Below are positions 1-7,089 of a stretch of DNA of 64,000 nucleotides, piece by piece. The position numbers were made by a program, and so were the translations under genes. Numbering within the stretch: position 1 is the stretch's first letter; every line of letters begins with the position of its first letter. Source of the stretch: Nonomuraea rubra (GTDB taxonomy: Bacteria; Actinomycetota; Actinomycetes; Streptosporangiales; Streptosporangiaceae); the NCBI RefSeq assembly GCF_014207985.1, contig NZ_JACHMI010000001.1, positions 3,269,001-3,333,000 on the forward strand, in the 5' to 3' direction. The notes beneath the pieces are model-generated. The model searched no databases, was not told the DNA's origin, and was given only the letters and a program-made list of their open reading frames with translations.

Positions 1-1
1 G

Positions 2-247
2 GGTGGGGTGGCCATGGCGGCGGTGCCGTCCGACGTGTTCGTGCCGTGGATCCGTACCGGGCTGGCCATTGTGCTGGTCTCGCTATCCGCGCTGGCGGCG
101 GGCATGGCCTACCCCCGCTGGCGCAACATCCAGCGCGCGCTGCGCCGGCAGGCGCCGCTCCCGCCGCCCGCGCTCGCGGCCGTCTTCGGGTACGGCGTCG
201 CCGCCGTGGCCGTCGTCGCCCTCGTCCTGATCATCCTGTCCGCGTGA
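2..247 (+). CDS. DUF202 (YidH-like) membrane protein, 5' truncated by window edge
   Basis: The reading frame is open to the first base, so the gene begins upstream of the window. About 80 residues remain. They show the DUF202 hallmark WIRTGLA at the start of a membrane segment, a basic loop (RWRNIQRALRRQ), and a final hydrophobic helix ending at the stop. Family members are small three-helix inner-membrane proteins of unknown function, usually near 110-120 residues, so roughly the first helix is missing here. A second DUF202 gene starts 4 bases after the stop; such tandem pairs are common and suggest a two-subunit membrane assembly. The GTG at position 8 could be an internal start but would leave an incomplete fold. 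Confidence 0.7.
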   Translation, partial: GGVAMAAVPSDVFVPWIRTGLAIVLVSLSALAAGMAYPRWRNIQRALRRQAPLPPPALAAVFGYGVAAVAVVALVLIILSA

Positions 248-251
248 CCGC

Positions 252-587
252 ATGACGGCCGAAGAGGAGATCTGGGACCGGGGGCTGCAGAGCGAGCGCA
301 CCCGGATGGCCTGGGTGCGCACCGCCGTGGCGCTGGCCACCGGCGGGCTCGGCGCGGCCGGGCTCGCGGCCCGTCACGGCCTGCCCGTGCTCGCCACCGC
401 CGCCTTCGCCCTGGCCGCCCTCTGCGGCGGCGTGCTCCTTATCAGGACGGGGCTGCGTTACCGGCGGGTCCAGGCGGCCCTGCACGGAGGCAAGCCCCTG
501 GACGCCGGGCTCGACGCGCTGTTCGCCTGGCTCGGCACGTTGGGCGTGGTCGCGGGCGCTTTCACCTTTGTCTTCACCATTCGGTGA
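252..587 (+). CDS. DUF202 family membrane protein
   Basis: A 111-residue protein with an N-terminal cytoplasmic stretch, the family signature ERTRMAWVRTAVAL (compare the usual ERTxLAWxRT), and three predicted transmembrane helices: about residues 20-42, 45-68 and 87-108. The loop YRRVQAALHGG matches the basic loop of the family. The preceding DUF202 gene ends 4 bases before the ATG, so the two are probably co-transcribed and translated together; no strong ribosome binding site is visible. Function of the family is unknown. The following zinc-ribbon gene is on the same strand but about 60 bases away. Confidence 0.75.
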   Translation: MTAEEEIWDRGLQSERTRMAWVRTAVALATGGLGAAGLAARHGLPVLATAAFALAALCGGVLLIRTGLRYRRVQAALHGGKPLDAGLDALFAWLGTLGVVAGAFTFVFTIR

Positions 588-646
588 GCCTGGTTGCGGA
601 TTTATCCGGAAGAGGCGGACACTCGAAAACAGGGGGTGACCGCAAG

Positions 647-949
647 GTGGAAGAAGAAACGAGAAATGTGCCTTTCGAGTGCCGCGGCTGCTGGCACGTC
701 TGGGAGGAGGACTACGTCGTCAGGCGGAGCGAGGACGATCACGGTAACGAGGGCGAGGTCTGGTTGCGTGCCGGGCTGCGCGTGCCGCCTCCGTCGTCGG
801 GCGCGCTCTGCCCGCACTGCGGCTGCGAGCAGGCGACCACGTTCCCTGACGGGTACCTGGCCCGCCATCCGGAGCTGATCCCGCCGGCCGAGCCCGTCGT
901 GCCCGACGCGACACCGCTGCTCAGCCCGGTGCCGAGACCGCTCTACTGA
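647..949 (+). CDS. Small zinc-ribbon protein (paralogue of the 1073-1510 gene)
   Basis: About 100 residues from a GTG start. Two cysteine pairs, CRGC near residue 12 and CPHC near residue 56, suggest a single treble-clef or zinc-ribbon site. The intervening region carries WEEDYVVRR and a proline-rich PPPSSG segment. The C-terminus is proline-rich with no membrane helix. The frame stays open upstream to 584, but residues before 647 do not match the paralogue; the GTG is preceded by a GGGGGTG stretch, as is the paralogue's start. Alignment of WHVWEEDYVV with LHVWEEEYVV, and of the VPPP and CP.CG motifs, shows recent duplication. Role unknown; an RNA polymerase- or redox-linked regulator is possible but not shown. 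Confidence 0.65.
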   Translation: MEEETRNVPFECRGCWHVWEEDYVVRRSEDDHGNEGEVWLRAGLRVPPPSSGALCPHCGCEQATTFPDGYLARHPELIPPAEPVVPDATPLLSPVPRPLY

Positions 950-1008
950 CAGCACAATCTGACAGCCGGTAAGGCTTTCGTGGCTATCGGTGTCAGAAGC
1001 CGGTCTTG

Positions 1009-1021
1009 AACGATAATCGTT
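1009..1021. promoter_or_regulatory. Perfect 13-bp palindrome, possible metalloregulator operator
   Basis: AACGATAATCGTT (arms AACGAT/ATCGTT around a central A) lies about 52 bases upstream of the GTG of the second zinc-ribbon gene. Its size and A/T-rich centre resemble Fur/Zur-family operators, and the downstream product is a predicted zinc protein. The assignment is inference from one site only. Confidence 0.35.
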
Positions 1022-1072
1022 ACCGGGCGCACACTCGCGGTGACACGACCGACAAGCCGGGGGTGGTCCTTC

Positions 1073-1510
1073 GTGCCCGGGTTCGAGACCTGCGAGACGT
1101 GGCCCTTCGAATGCCTGCGCTGCCTGCACGTCTGGGAAGAGGAGTACGTCGTCAGACACCTCTGCGACGCCTACGGCAACGCCGGTGACATCTGGCTCAG
1201 CTCGGGAGTACCCGTGCCGCCGCCCTGGTCGAACACCTGCTGCCCGGCCTGCGGCGCGTACGGAGTGACCTGGTTCCCCTCCGGGCACCCGACCCGCCAC
1301 CCCGAGCCCGGGCACGAGCCGGAGCCGGAACAGGAGCCGGAGCCGGAGCAGGTGCTCGCGCCGGCGCCGCCGGACAGGGCGCCCGCTCCGCTTCCGGAGC
1401 GGACGCACCTGCCCGCCAGGCTGCTGGTCGCGCTGGGCGTGCCGCTGGCCCTGCTCGTCGGGTACGAGCTGTACGCCAGCGCCGTGGCCGCGGTGCACCC
1501 GCACCCCTAG
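1073..1510 (+). CDS. Zinc-ribbon protein with C-terminal membrane anchor
   Basis: About 145 residues from a GTG start chosen by comparison with its upstream paralogue and by the preceding GGGGGTGG; the frame is open to a GTG at 1040. It has cysteine pairs CLRC (near residue 14) and CCPAC (near residue 59). A long Pro/Glu-rich linker follows (repeated EPEPEQ around residues 80-95). A hydrophobic helix near the C-terminus (LLVALGVPLALLVGYELYA) probably anchors it in the membrane, with the zinc domain cytoplasmic. The paralogue lacks linker and anchor, so the pair may be a soluble and a membrane version of one factor. Its stop overlaps the converging ABC gene by 4 bases. Function unknown. Confidence 0.65.
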   Translation: MPGFETCETWPFECLRCLHVWEEEYVVRHLCDAYGNAGDIWLSSGVPVPPPWSNTCCPACGAYGVTWFPSGHPTRHPEPGHEPEPEQEPEPEQVLAPAPPDRAPAPLPERTHLPARLLVALGVPLALLVGYELYASAVAAVHPHP

Positions 1511-3351
1511 GAGCTGAGGCTCTCCAGCCACGCCCTGTGCAGGCCGGCGAAGCGGCCCGCGGCGGCGATGAGCTGGTCAGGCGGCCCGTCCTCGACGATC
1601 CGGCCGCGCTCCATCACCAGCACCCGGTCGGCGATCTCCACGGTCGACAGCCGGTGCGCGATGATCAGCGCCGTGCGCTCGGCCAGGATCGTGCGCAGCG
1701 CCCGCTGCACCAGCCGCTCGCTCGGCACGTCGAGGCTGGAGGTGGCCTCGTCGAGGATCAGCACGGCCGGATCCGCGAGGAACGCCCGGGCGAACGCGAC
1801 GAGCTGCCGCTGCCCGGCCGACATCCGGCCGCCGTGCTTGCCCACCTCGGTGTCGTAGCCCTGGGGCAGGCCGGAGATGAACTCGTGCGCGCCGATGGCC
1901 TTGGCCGCCTCGCGTACCTGCCGGTCGGTGGCGTCGGGTTTGCCGAACCTGATGTTGTCGGCGACCGTGCCGTTGAACAGGAAGTTCTCCTGCGTCACCA
2001 TGACCACGGCCTGGCGCAGCGCCGGCTCGTCGAGCCTGCGCAGGTCCACGCCGTCGAGCAGCACGCGCCCGTCCGTCGGGTCGTAGAAGCGGGAGATGAG
2101 CTTGGCCAGCGTCGTCTTGCCCGCGCCCGTCGCGCCGACCAGCGCCACGCTCTGCCCCGCCGGGATGGTCAGGTCCAGGCGCGGCAGGATCGGCATCTCC
2201 TTGACGTAGGCGAACTCGACGCCGTCGAAGCGCACCTTGCCCCGCGCCCTGCCCTGCGGCAGCGCCGCCGGCTCGCGCGGCTCGGGCACGGAGGGCTCCT
2301 CCTCCAGCACGCCCGACAGCTTCTCCAGCGCCGCGCCGGCCGACTGCAGCGTGTTGTAGAACTGGCTGATCTCCTGCATCGGCTCGTAGAACCCGCGCAG
2401 GTACAGCATGAAACCGGCCAGCACGCCGGGGGAGACCTCGCCGCGCAGGGCCAGGTAGCCGCCGTAGAGCAGCACCGCGCCGATCGTCATGTTGCCGATC
2501 AGCTTGACGCCGGTCATGAACGTCGCGCCGAGGATCATGCTGCGCGCGTTCGCGTCCCGGTAGTCGTCGTTGAGCTGCTCGAAGATCTCCTGGTTGCGCG
2601 GCTCCCTGCGGAAGGCCTGCACCGCGCGGATGCCGATCATCGACTCCACGAAGTGAACGATCACCAAGGCGACCGTCTCGCGGGTGCGCCGGTAGACCAC
2701 GGCCGACTGCCGCTGGAACCACTTGGTGAACAGCAGCAGCAGCGGGATCGGGATCAGCGCCACCAGGCCCAGGTGCACGTCCAGCACCAGCAGCAGCACC
2801 GCCGTGCCCACCAGCGTCAGCACGGCCTTGACCAGCGCGTCGAACCCCGACTGCACCAGCTCCGCGATGGCCTCGATGTCGGAGGTCAGCCGGGAGATCA
2901 CCCGACCCGAGGTGTAGTTCTCGTGGAAGCTCAGCGACAGCCGCTGGAAGTGGTCGAACACCCTCCTGCGCAGCGTCAGCAGGATGCTCTGGCCGACCGC
3001 GCCCATCAGGCGCAGGAACGCCTGCCGGGTGAGCGCCTGCGTGACCGCGGCGGCCAGGATCACCCCGACCACGGTCACCAGGACACCGGCTCCCGCGCCG
3101 TTCGTGATCGGCGGGATGCCGTGGTCGATGCCCACCGTGACGAGGAAGGGGATCGACAGGCCGGCCGCGTTGGAGACCACGATGATCAGGATGAGCAGCG
3201 CGATCTTCTTCTTGTACGGCCGCAGCAACTCCCCGAGCAGCCGCCGCGAGCGCGCCCGCAGCAGCACGGACACCTTGTCCGGCAGCTCGTCCTGATCCTC
3301 GGAGGCGACCCCGCGCCAGGAACCGCTCTTCTCCTGAACCGTCGCGGTCAT
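1507..3351 (-). CDS. ABC exporter half-transporter, subunit with canonical Walker B
   Basis: 614 residues. An N-terminal six-helix ABC transmembrane domain (about residues 45-340) is followed by a nucleotide-binding domain. Visible motifs are Walker [10 protein letters not shown] (near 404), signature MSAGQRQ (near 508, deviating from LSGGQ), Walker [12 protein letters not shown] (near 532) with the catalytic glutamate present, and H-loop AHRLST. The ATG overlaps the stop of the upstream exporter gene by 4 bases (ATGA), so translation is coupled. The two proteins should form a heterodimer: this subunit contributes a functional Walker B but a degenerate signature, complementing its partner. 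Multidrug or lipid export is typical of such pairs; the substrate cannot be read from sequence. Confidence 0.9.
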   Translation of the reverse strand: MTATVQEKSGSWRGVASEDQDELPDKVSVLLRARSRRLLGELLRPYKKKIALLILIIVVSNAAGLSIPFLVTVGIDHGIPPITNGAGAGVLVTVVGVILAAAVTQALTRQAFLRLMGAVGQSILLTLRRRVFDHFQRLSLSFHENYTSGRVISRLTSDIEAIAELVQSGFDALVKAVLTLVGTAVLLLVLDVHLGLVALIPIPLLLLFTKWFQRQSAVVYRRTRETVALVIVHFVESMIGIRAVQAFRREPRNQEIFEQLNDDYRDANARSMILGATFMTGVKLIGNMTIGAVLLYGGYLALRGEVSPGVLAGFMLYLRGFYEPMQEISQFYNTLQSAGAALEKLSGVLEEEPSVPEPREPAALPQGRARGKVRFDGVEFAYVKEMPILPRLDLTIPAGQSVALVGATGAGKTTLAKLISRFYDPTDGRVLLDGVDLRRLDEPALRQAVVMVTQENFLFNGTVADNIRFGKPDATDRQVREAAKAIGAHEFISGLPQGYDTEVGKHGGRMSAGQRQLVAFARAFLADPAVLILDEATSSLDVPSERLVQRALRTILAERTALIIAHRLSTVEIADRVLVMERGRIVEDGPPDQLIAAAGRFAGLHRAWLESLSS

Positions 3352-5132
3352 CGGAGCGCTCCTTCCGCGGCGTCGTCGAAGTCGGCGTCCTGGGCCAGCA
3401 GCTCCCGGTACTCGGGCACCCGCGCCAGCAGCTCGCGATGCTGCCCGACGTGCGTGATCGTGCCGTCGCGCAGCAGCGCCACCTTGTCGGCCAGCAGCAC
3501 GGTGGAGGCGCGGTGGGCGACCACGATGCCGGTCGCGTCGCGCAGCACGTGCCGCAACGCCTCCTCCACCAGGGCCTCGGTCTCGGCGTCGAGCGCCGAC
3601 AGCGTGTCGTCGAGCACGAGGACGCGCGGCTTGCTCAGCACCGCCCTGGCCAGCGCAAGCCGCTGCCGCTGCCCGCCGGACAGGGACAGGCCCTGCTCGC
3701 CGATACGGGTGTCGAGGCCCCACGGCAGGTCGTGCACGAACATGGCCTGCGCGGTCTGGACGGCCTGCTCCAGCTCCTCCTCGGTGGCGTCGGGCCGGCC
3801 GAGCATGAGGTTCTCGCGCACGCTCATCGAGAACAGCGTCGGCTCCTCGAACGCGGTGGCCACCACCGAGCGCAGGGTCTTCAGGTCGAGGTCGCGCACG
3901 TCGTGCCCGTCGATCGTGACCCGGCCCGAGGTGGGGTCGATCAGGCGGGGCACCAGCGCGGTCAGCGTGGTCTTGCCCGCCCCGGTCGGGCCCACCACGG
4001 CGACCGTCTCGCCCGGCTGGACCTCCAGCCAGACGTCCCGCAGCACCGGCTCCTCGGAGTCGGCGAAGTGGAAGCCGACCCCCTCGAAGCGCAGGTGGCC
4101 GCGAGGCCGCTCGATCGTGCCGGTGCCGCCCTCGATGGCCGGGACGGTGTCCATGACCTCCATGAGCCGGTCGGCGGAGGTCATCGCCTCCTGGGCCATG
4201 ACCAGGAGGTAGCCCAGGCTGGCCACCGGCCAGACGAGCTGCAGCATCAGCGTGGTGAAGGCGATCAGCGCGCCCAGGGTCAGGGTGCCGGAGCCGACCG
4301 CCAGCGCGCCGATCAGCAGCACCAGGGCCAGCGTGATGTTGGGGACGATCTCCAGGAAGGAGAAGAACTTGGCCGACAGGCGCACCTTGGCCATCGAGGA
4401 GCCGTACACCTTGAGTGCCGCGTCGTCGTACTGGTCGTAGACGTGGTGGCGGCGGCCGAACGCCTTGATCGTGCGGATGCCGGTCGCGGACTCCTCGACG
4501 AGCGTGGCGAGGTCGCCCTGCTCGTCCTGGACCTGGCGGGAGATCTTGATGTAGCGCTTCTCGAAGCGCTGCGACGTCCACACGATCGGCACGATCGAGG
4601 CGATCACCAGCAGGCCGAGCGGCCAGTACTTGTTCAGCAGCAGCACGGTGACCGCGATGACCTGCAGCACGTTCATGACCAGGAACAGCGCGCCGAAGCC
4701 GAGGAAGCGGCGGATCGTCGACAGGTCCGTGGTGGCCCGTGATAACAGCTGCCCGGACTGCCACTCTCCGTGGAAGCCCATGGGCAGGCGCTGCAGGTGC
4801 TCGTACAGGTCGTCGCGGACGGCGGTCTCCAGGCCGAGCACTGGTCTGACCTGGATGTAGCGCCTGAAGAGGATCAGCAGGGCCTCGGTGGCGCCGACGC
4901 CGATCGCGAGCAGCCCCAGGGGCAGCAGCGCGTCGGAGTCGCCGTGCCTGACGGGCCCGTCGATGACCTGCTCGATGATGAGGGGGAACACGATGACGAG
5001 ACCGACACCGACGAGCGCGGTCAGCCAGATGACGATCAGTCTGGCGACGTACGGGCGGAGGTAGTGCTTCATCCGCCACAGGGAGTTGGAAGACAGCAGG
5101 GGACGGCGAGGTTTCTGCGTATCGGGAGGCAT
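3348..5132 (-). CDS. ABC exporter half-transporter, subunit with degenerate Walker B
   Basis: 594 residues from ATG at 5132; longer upstream frames are non-coding in character. A six-helix membrane domain comes first (hydrophobic runs from LIVIWLTALVGVGLVIV on). The ATPase domain has Walker A GPTGAGKTT (near 381), canonical signature [10 protein letters not shown] (near 481), and Walker B VLVLDDTLSALD (near 505). Aspartate replaces the catalytic glutamate there, the hallmark of the non-hydrolysing site in heterodimeric ABC exporters. It is first in a two-gene operon overlapping the second subunit by 4 bases. It diverges from the deaminase gene across a 127-base region with a palindrome. A purine-rich AGAAGGG abuts the start, a tight spacing, so the start is moderately certain. 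Confidence 0.88.
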   Translation of the reverse strand: MPPDTQKPRRPLLSSNSLWRMKHYLRPYVARLIVIWLTALVGVGLVIVFPLIIEQVIDGPVRHGDSDALLPLGLLAIGVGATEALLILFRRYIQVRPVLGLETAVRDDLYEHLQRLPMGFHGEWQSGQLLSRATTDLSTIRRFLGFGALFLVMNVLQVIAVTVLLLNKYWPLGLLVIASIVPIVWTSQRFEKRYIKISRQVQDEQGDLATLVEESATGIRTIKAFGRRHHVYDQYDDAALKVYGSSMAKVRLSAKFFSFLEIVPNITLALVLLIGALAVGSGTLTLGALIAFTTLMLQLVWPVASLGYLLVMAQEAMTSADRLMEVMDTVPAIEGGTGTIERPRGHLRFEGVGFHFADSEEPVLRDVWLEVQPGETVAVVGPTGAGKTTLTALVPRLIDPTSGRVTIDGHDVRDLDLKTLRSVVATAFEEPTLFSMSVRENLMLGRPDATEEELEQAVQTAQAMFVHDLPWGLDTRIGEQGLSLSGGQRQRLALARAVLSKPRVLVLDDTLSALDAETEALVEEALRHVLRDATGIVVAHRASTVLLADKVALLRDGTITHVGQHRELLARVPEYRELLAQDADFDDAAEGALR

Positions 5133-5209
5133 CCCTTCTAGGCTAATACGTGGGATCAACCGATTTTCTGTGGCCCCAAGGTCGGATTTCTGTACATGAC
5201 GTGCGCAAA

Positions 5210-5223
5210 CATGAATGTTCATG
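5210..5223. promoter_or_regulatory. Inverted repeat between divergent exporter and deaminase genes
   Basis: CATGAA-TG-TTCATG, two perfect 6-base arms around a 2-base centre, sits in the divergent promoter region 78 bases from the exporter start and 36 bases before the deaminase ATG. The position suits an operator controlling either gene; no regulator is encoded next door. Confidence 0.3.
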
Positions 5224-5259
5224 CACTTTCGGCGGGCCGATACCTGTGTTGGAGTTGTC

Positions 5260-5739
5260 ATGATCGAGCCGTCCGAGCTGCCGTACCTGCGGCGCTGTGT
5301 CGAGCTGGCCACCCGGGCGCTGGAGGTGGGTGACGAGCCGTTCGGCTCGGTGCTGGTCTCAGGTGACGGGGCGGTGCTCGCCGAGGACCACAACCGGGTG
5401 GCCTCCGGCGACCGCACCCGGCATCCGGAGTTCGCCCTCGCCCGCTGGTCCGCCGAGCACCTGACGCCCGAGGAGCGGGCCGCCGCCACCGTCTACACCT
5501 CCGGCGAGCACTGCCCCATGTGCGCCGCCGCGCACGCCTGGGTGGGGCTCGGGCGCATCGTGTATGCCGCCTCCTCGGCCCAGCTCGCCGGCTGGCTGGC
5601 CGAATTGGGGGTGCCCGCGCCGCCCGTGCGCACGCTGCCGGTCGGCGAGATCGCGCCGGGAGTGATCGTGGAAGGGCCCGTGCCCGAGCTGGCCGAGGAG
5701 GTGCGCGAGCTGCACCGCCGCTTCTACACGTCAGTTTGA
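5260..5739 (+). CDS. Nucleoside deaminase-like protein (cytidine/tRNA-adenosine deaminase fold)
   Basis: 159 residues from ATG at 5260, chosen because GGAG lies 5 bases upstream; a longer frame from 5215 would swallow the palindrome. The zinc-dependent deaminase signature is complete: HPE (H55, catalytic E57) and PCxxC-like CPMC (C85, C88) bind zinc and protonate the substrate. The surrounding EPFGSVLVSGDGAVLAE is typical of the guanine/cytosine/tRNA adenosine deaminase group. Length fits free nucleobase or nucleoside deaminases; the second half (GRIVYAASSAQLAGW) resembles guanine-deaminase-like members, but the substrate cannot be fixed. It stands alone between divergent exporter genes and a sensor kinase. 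Confidence 0.8.
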   Translation: MIEPSELPYLRRCVELATRALEVGDEPFGSVLVSGDGAVLAEDHNRVASGDRTRHPEFALARWSAEHLTPEERAAATVYTSGEHCPMCAAAHAWVGLGRIVYAASSAQLAGWLAELGVPAPPVRTLPVGEIAPGVIVEGPVPELAEEVRELHRRFYTSV

Positions 5740-5775
5740 CCTGCAGTTTGTACGCTCCGTGACATAGTCGGACGC

Positions 5776-7089
5776 ATGGTGCACGGTCGCTCCATCAGGG
5801 CCCGGGTGACGATCGCGACGGTGGTCTCATTCGGGATCCTGATCATGAGCGGGGTGACCGTGATCTCGCTGGCGTATCCGCGGTGGGCCAGGGCCGCGCT
5901 GGTGGAGCAGGCCGACGAGGCCAGCCGCCGCATCACCACCATCGTCGACACGCATCGCTTCACCGGGCGCATCCCGCCGCAGGCCGGCGTCGGCCTGCTC
6001 CAGGTCGTGGACGACGAGGGCCGGGTCGTGGCGGCCAGCGCCGGGCTGGCCGGCCAGCCGCCGATCACCTCGGCCAGGCCGTCCGGCGGGGACTCGCGCG
6101 TCAGCGACCGGGTGTGCCGCCCCGAAGGCTGCATGGTGGTCGTGGGCACCAGCAACCGAGCCACCGTGTACGGGCCGATCGTGGCCTACGCGGCGGTCCG
6201 TGAGCCGTTCCTGCTGGACGCGACCTTCATGCCCGCGGTGCTGTACGGCTCGGCCGCGGCCCTGCTGGCGCTGATGGGCTGGGCCGCCTGGTACGGCGTC
6301 GGGCAGGTGCTGGCGCCCGTGGAGCGGATCCGGCGCGGCCTCGAACGCATCAGCGCGGAGGACCTCAGCCGCCGGGTGGAGGTGCCCGCCAGCCAGGACG
6401 AGGTAGCCGAGCTGGCCGTCACCGTCAACGACACGCTCGGCCGGCTGGAGGACGCCGTGGAGCGGCATCGGCGGTTCGTCTCCGACGCCTCCCACGAGCT
6501 GCGCACCCCGATCGCGGGCCTGCTGGTGCGGCTGGAGGCGGGGCTGGACGAGCGGAGCGACGCCGACTGGCGGGCCGCCATGGCTGACGCCCAGCGGCTG
6601 TCGGACATCGTGGGGGACCTGCTGCTGATGGCCCGCCTGGACGCGGGCGCGGAGATCGCCGGAGAGCGGGTCGACCTCGGGCGGCTGGTGGAGGAGGAGG
6701 TGGCGCGGCGGCCCGCGCGGCTGCCGGTGACCGTGCGCGCCGAGCCCGGGGTGTTCGTGCGGTGCAGCCCGTTGCGGCTGGCCAGGGTCCTGACGAACCT
6801 GCTGTCCAACGCCGACCGGTACGGGGACTCGGCGGTGTGGGTGACGGTGCGCGGGAGCGGGGACGAGGCCGTGCTGGAGGTGGCCGACGACGGGCCCGGC
6901 ATTCCCGAGGAGATGCGGGAGCAGGTGTTCGAGCGGTTCACCCGGCTGGATCGCACCCGGTCGCGGGACACCGGGGGGAGCGGGCTAGGGCTGCCGATCG
7001 CCCGCGACATCGTTCGGGCCCACGGCGGGGAGCTCCGGATCGAGGACGGGCCGGAGACCCGGCTGGTCGTGCGGCTGCCCAGAGACTAG
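5776..7089 (+). CDS. Orphan two-component sensor histidine kinase
   Basis: 437 residues. It has an N-terminal membrane helix (about 12-35), an extracytoplasmic sensor region to about 150, a second helix (AVLYGSAAALLALMGWAA), then HAMP. HisKA follows with phospho-acceptor H240 in SDASHELRTP. The HATPase domain shows the N box (LTNLLSNADRYGD), G1 box DDGPGIP, and GGSGLGL. All catalytic motifs are intact. No response regulator gene flanks it: upstream is the deaminase and downstream a converging NACHT gene, so its partner is encoded elsewhere. The last 105 bases overlap antisense with the NACHT reading frame. The signal is unknown; the sensor domain contains two cysteines (VCRPEGCMVV) that could form a disulfide. 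Confidence 0.9.
   Translation: MVHGRSIRARVTIATVVSFGILIMSGVTVISLAYPRWARAALVEQADEASRRITTIVDTHRFTGRIPPQAGVGLLQVVDDEGRVVAASAGLAGQPPITSARPSGGDSRVSDRVCRPEGCMVVVGTSNRATVYGPIVAYAAVREPFLLDATFMPAVLYGSAAALLALMGWAAWYGVGQVLAPVERIRRGLERISAEDLSRRVEVPASQDEVAELAVTVNDTLGRLEDAVERHRRFVSDASHELRTPIAGLLVRLEAGLDERSDADWRAAMADAQRLSDIVGDLLLMARLDAGAEIAGERVDLGRLVEEEVARRPARLPVTVRAEPGVFVRCSPLRLARVLTNLLSNADRYGDSAVWVTVRGSGDEAVLEVADDGPGIPEEMREQVFERFTRLDRTRSRDTGGSGLGLPIARDIVRAHGGELRIEDGPETRLVVRLPRD

Noticed and set aside
1537..4212. Long open frame opposite the ABC genes
   Set aside because: Composition is the Gln/His/Arg-rich pattern typical of antisense frames in GC-rich DNA; no domain or start signal.
3352..5079. A 1,190-residue fusion of both ABC subunits (1507-5079)
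   Set aside because: The upstream part is an out-of-frame shadow of the first subunit; the true second subunit begins at 3351 with the ATGA overlap.
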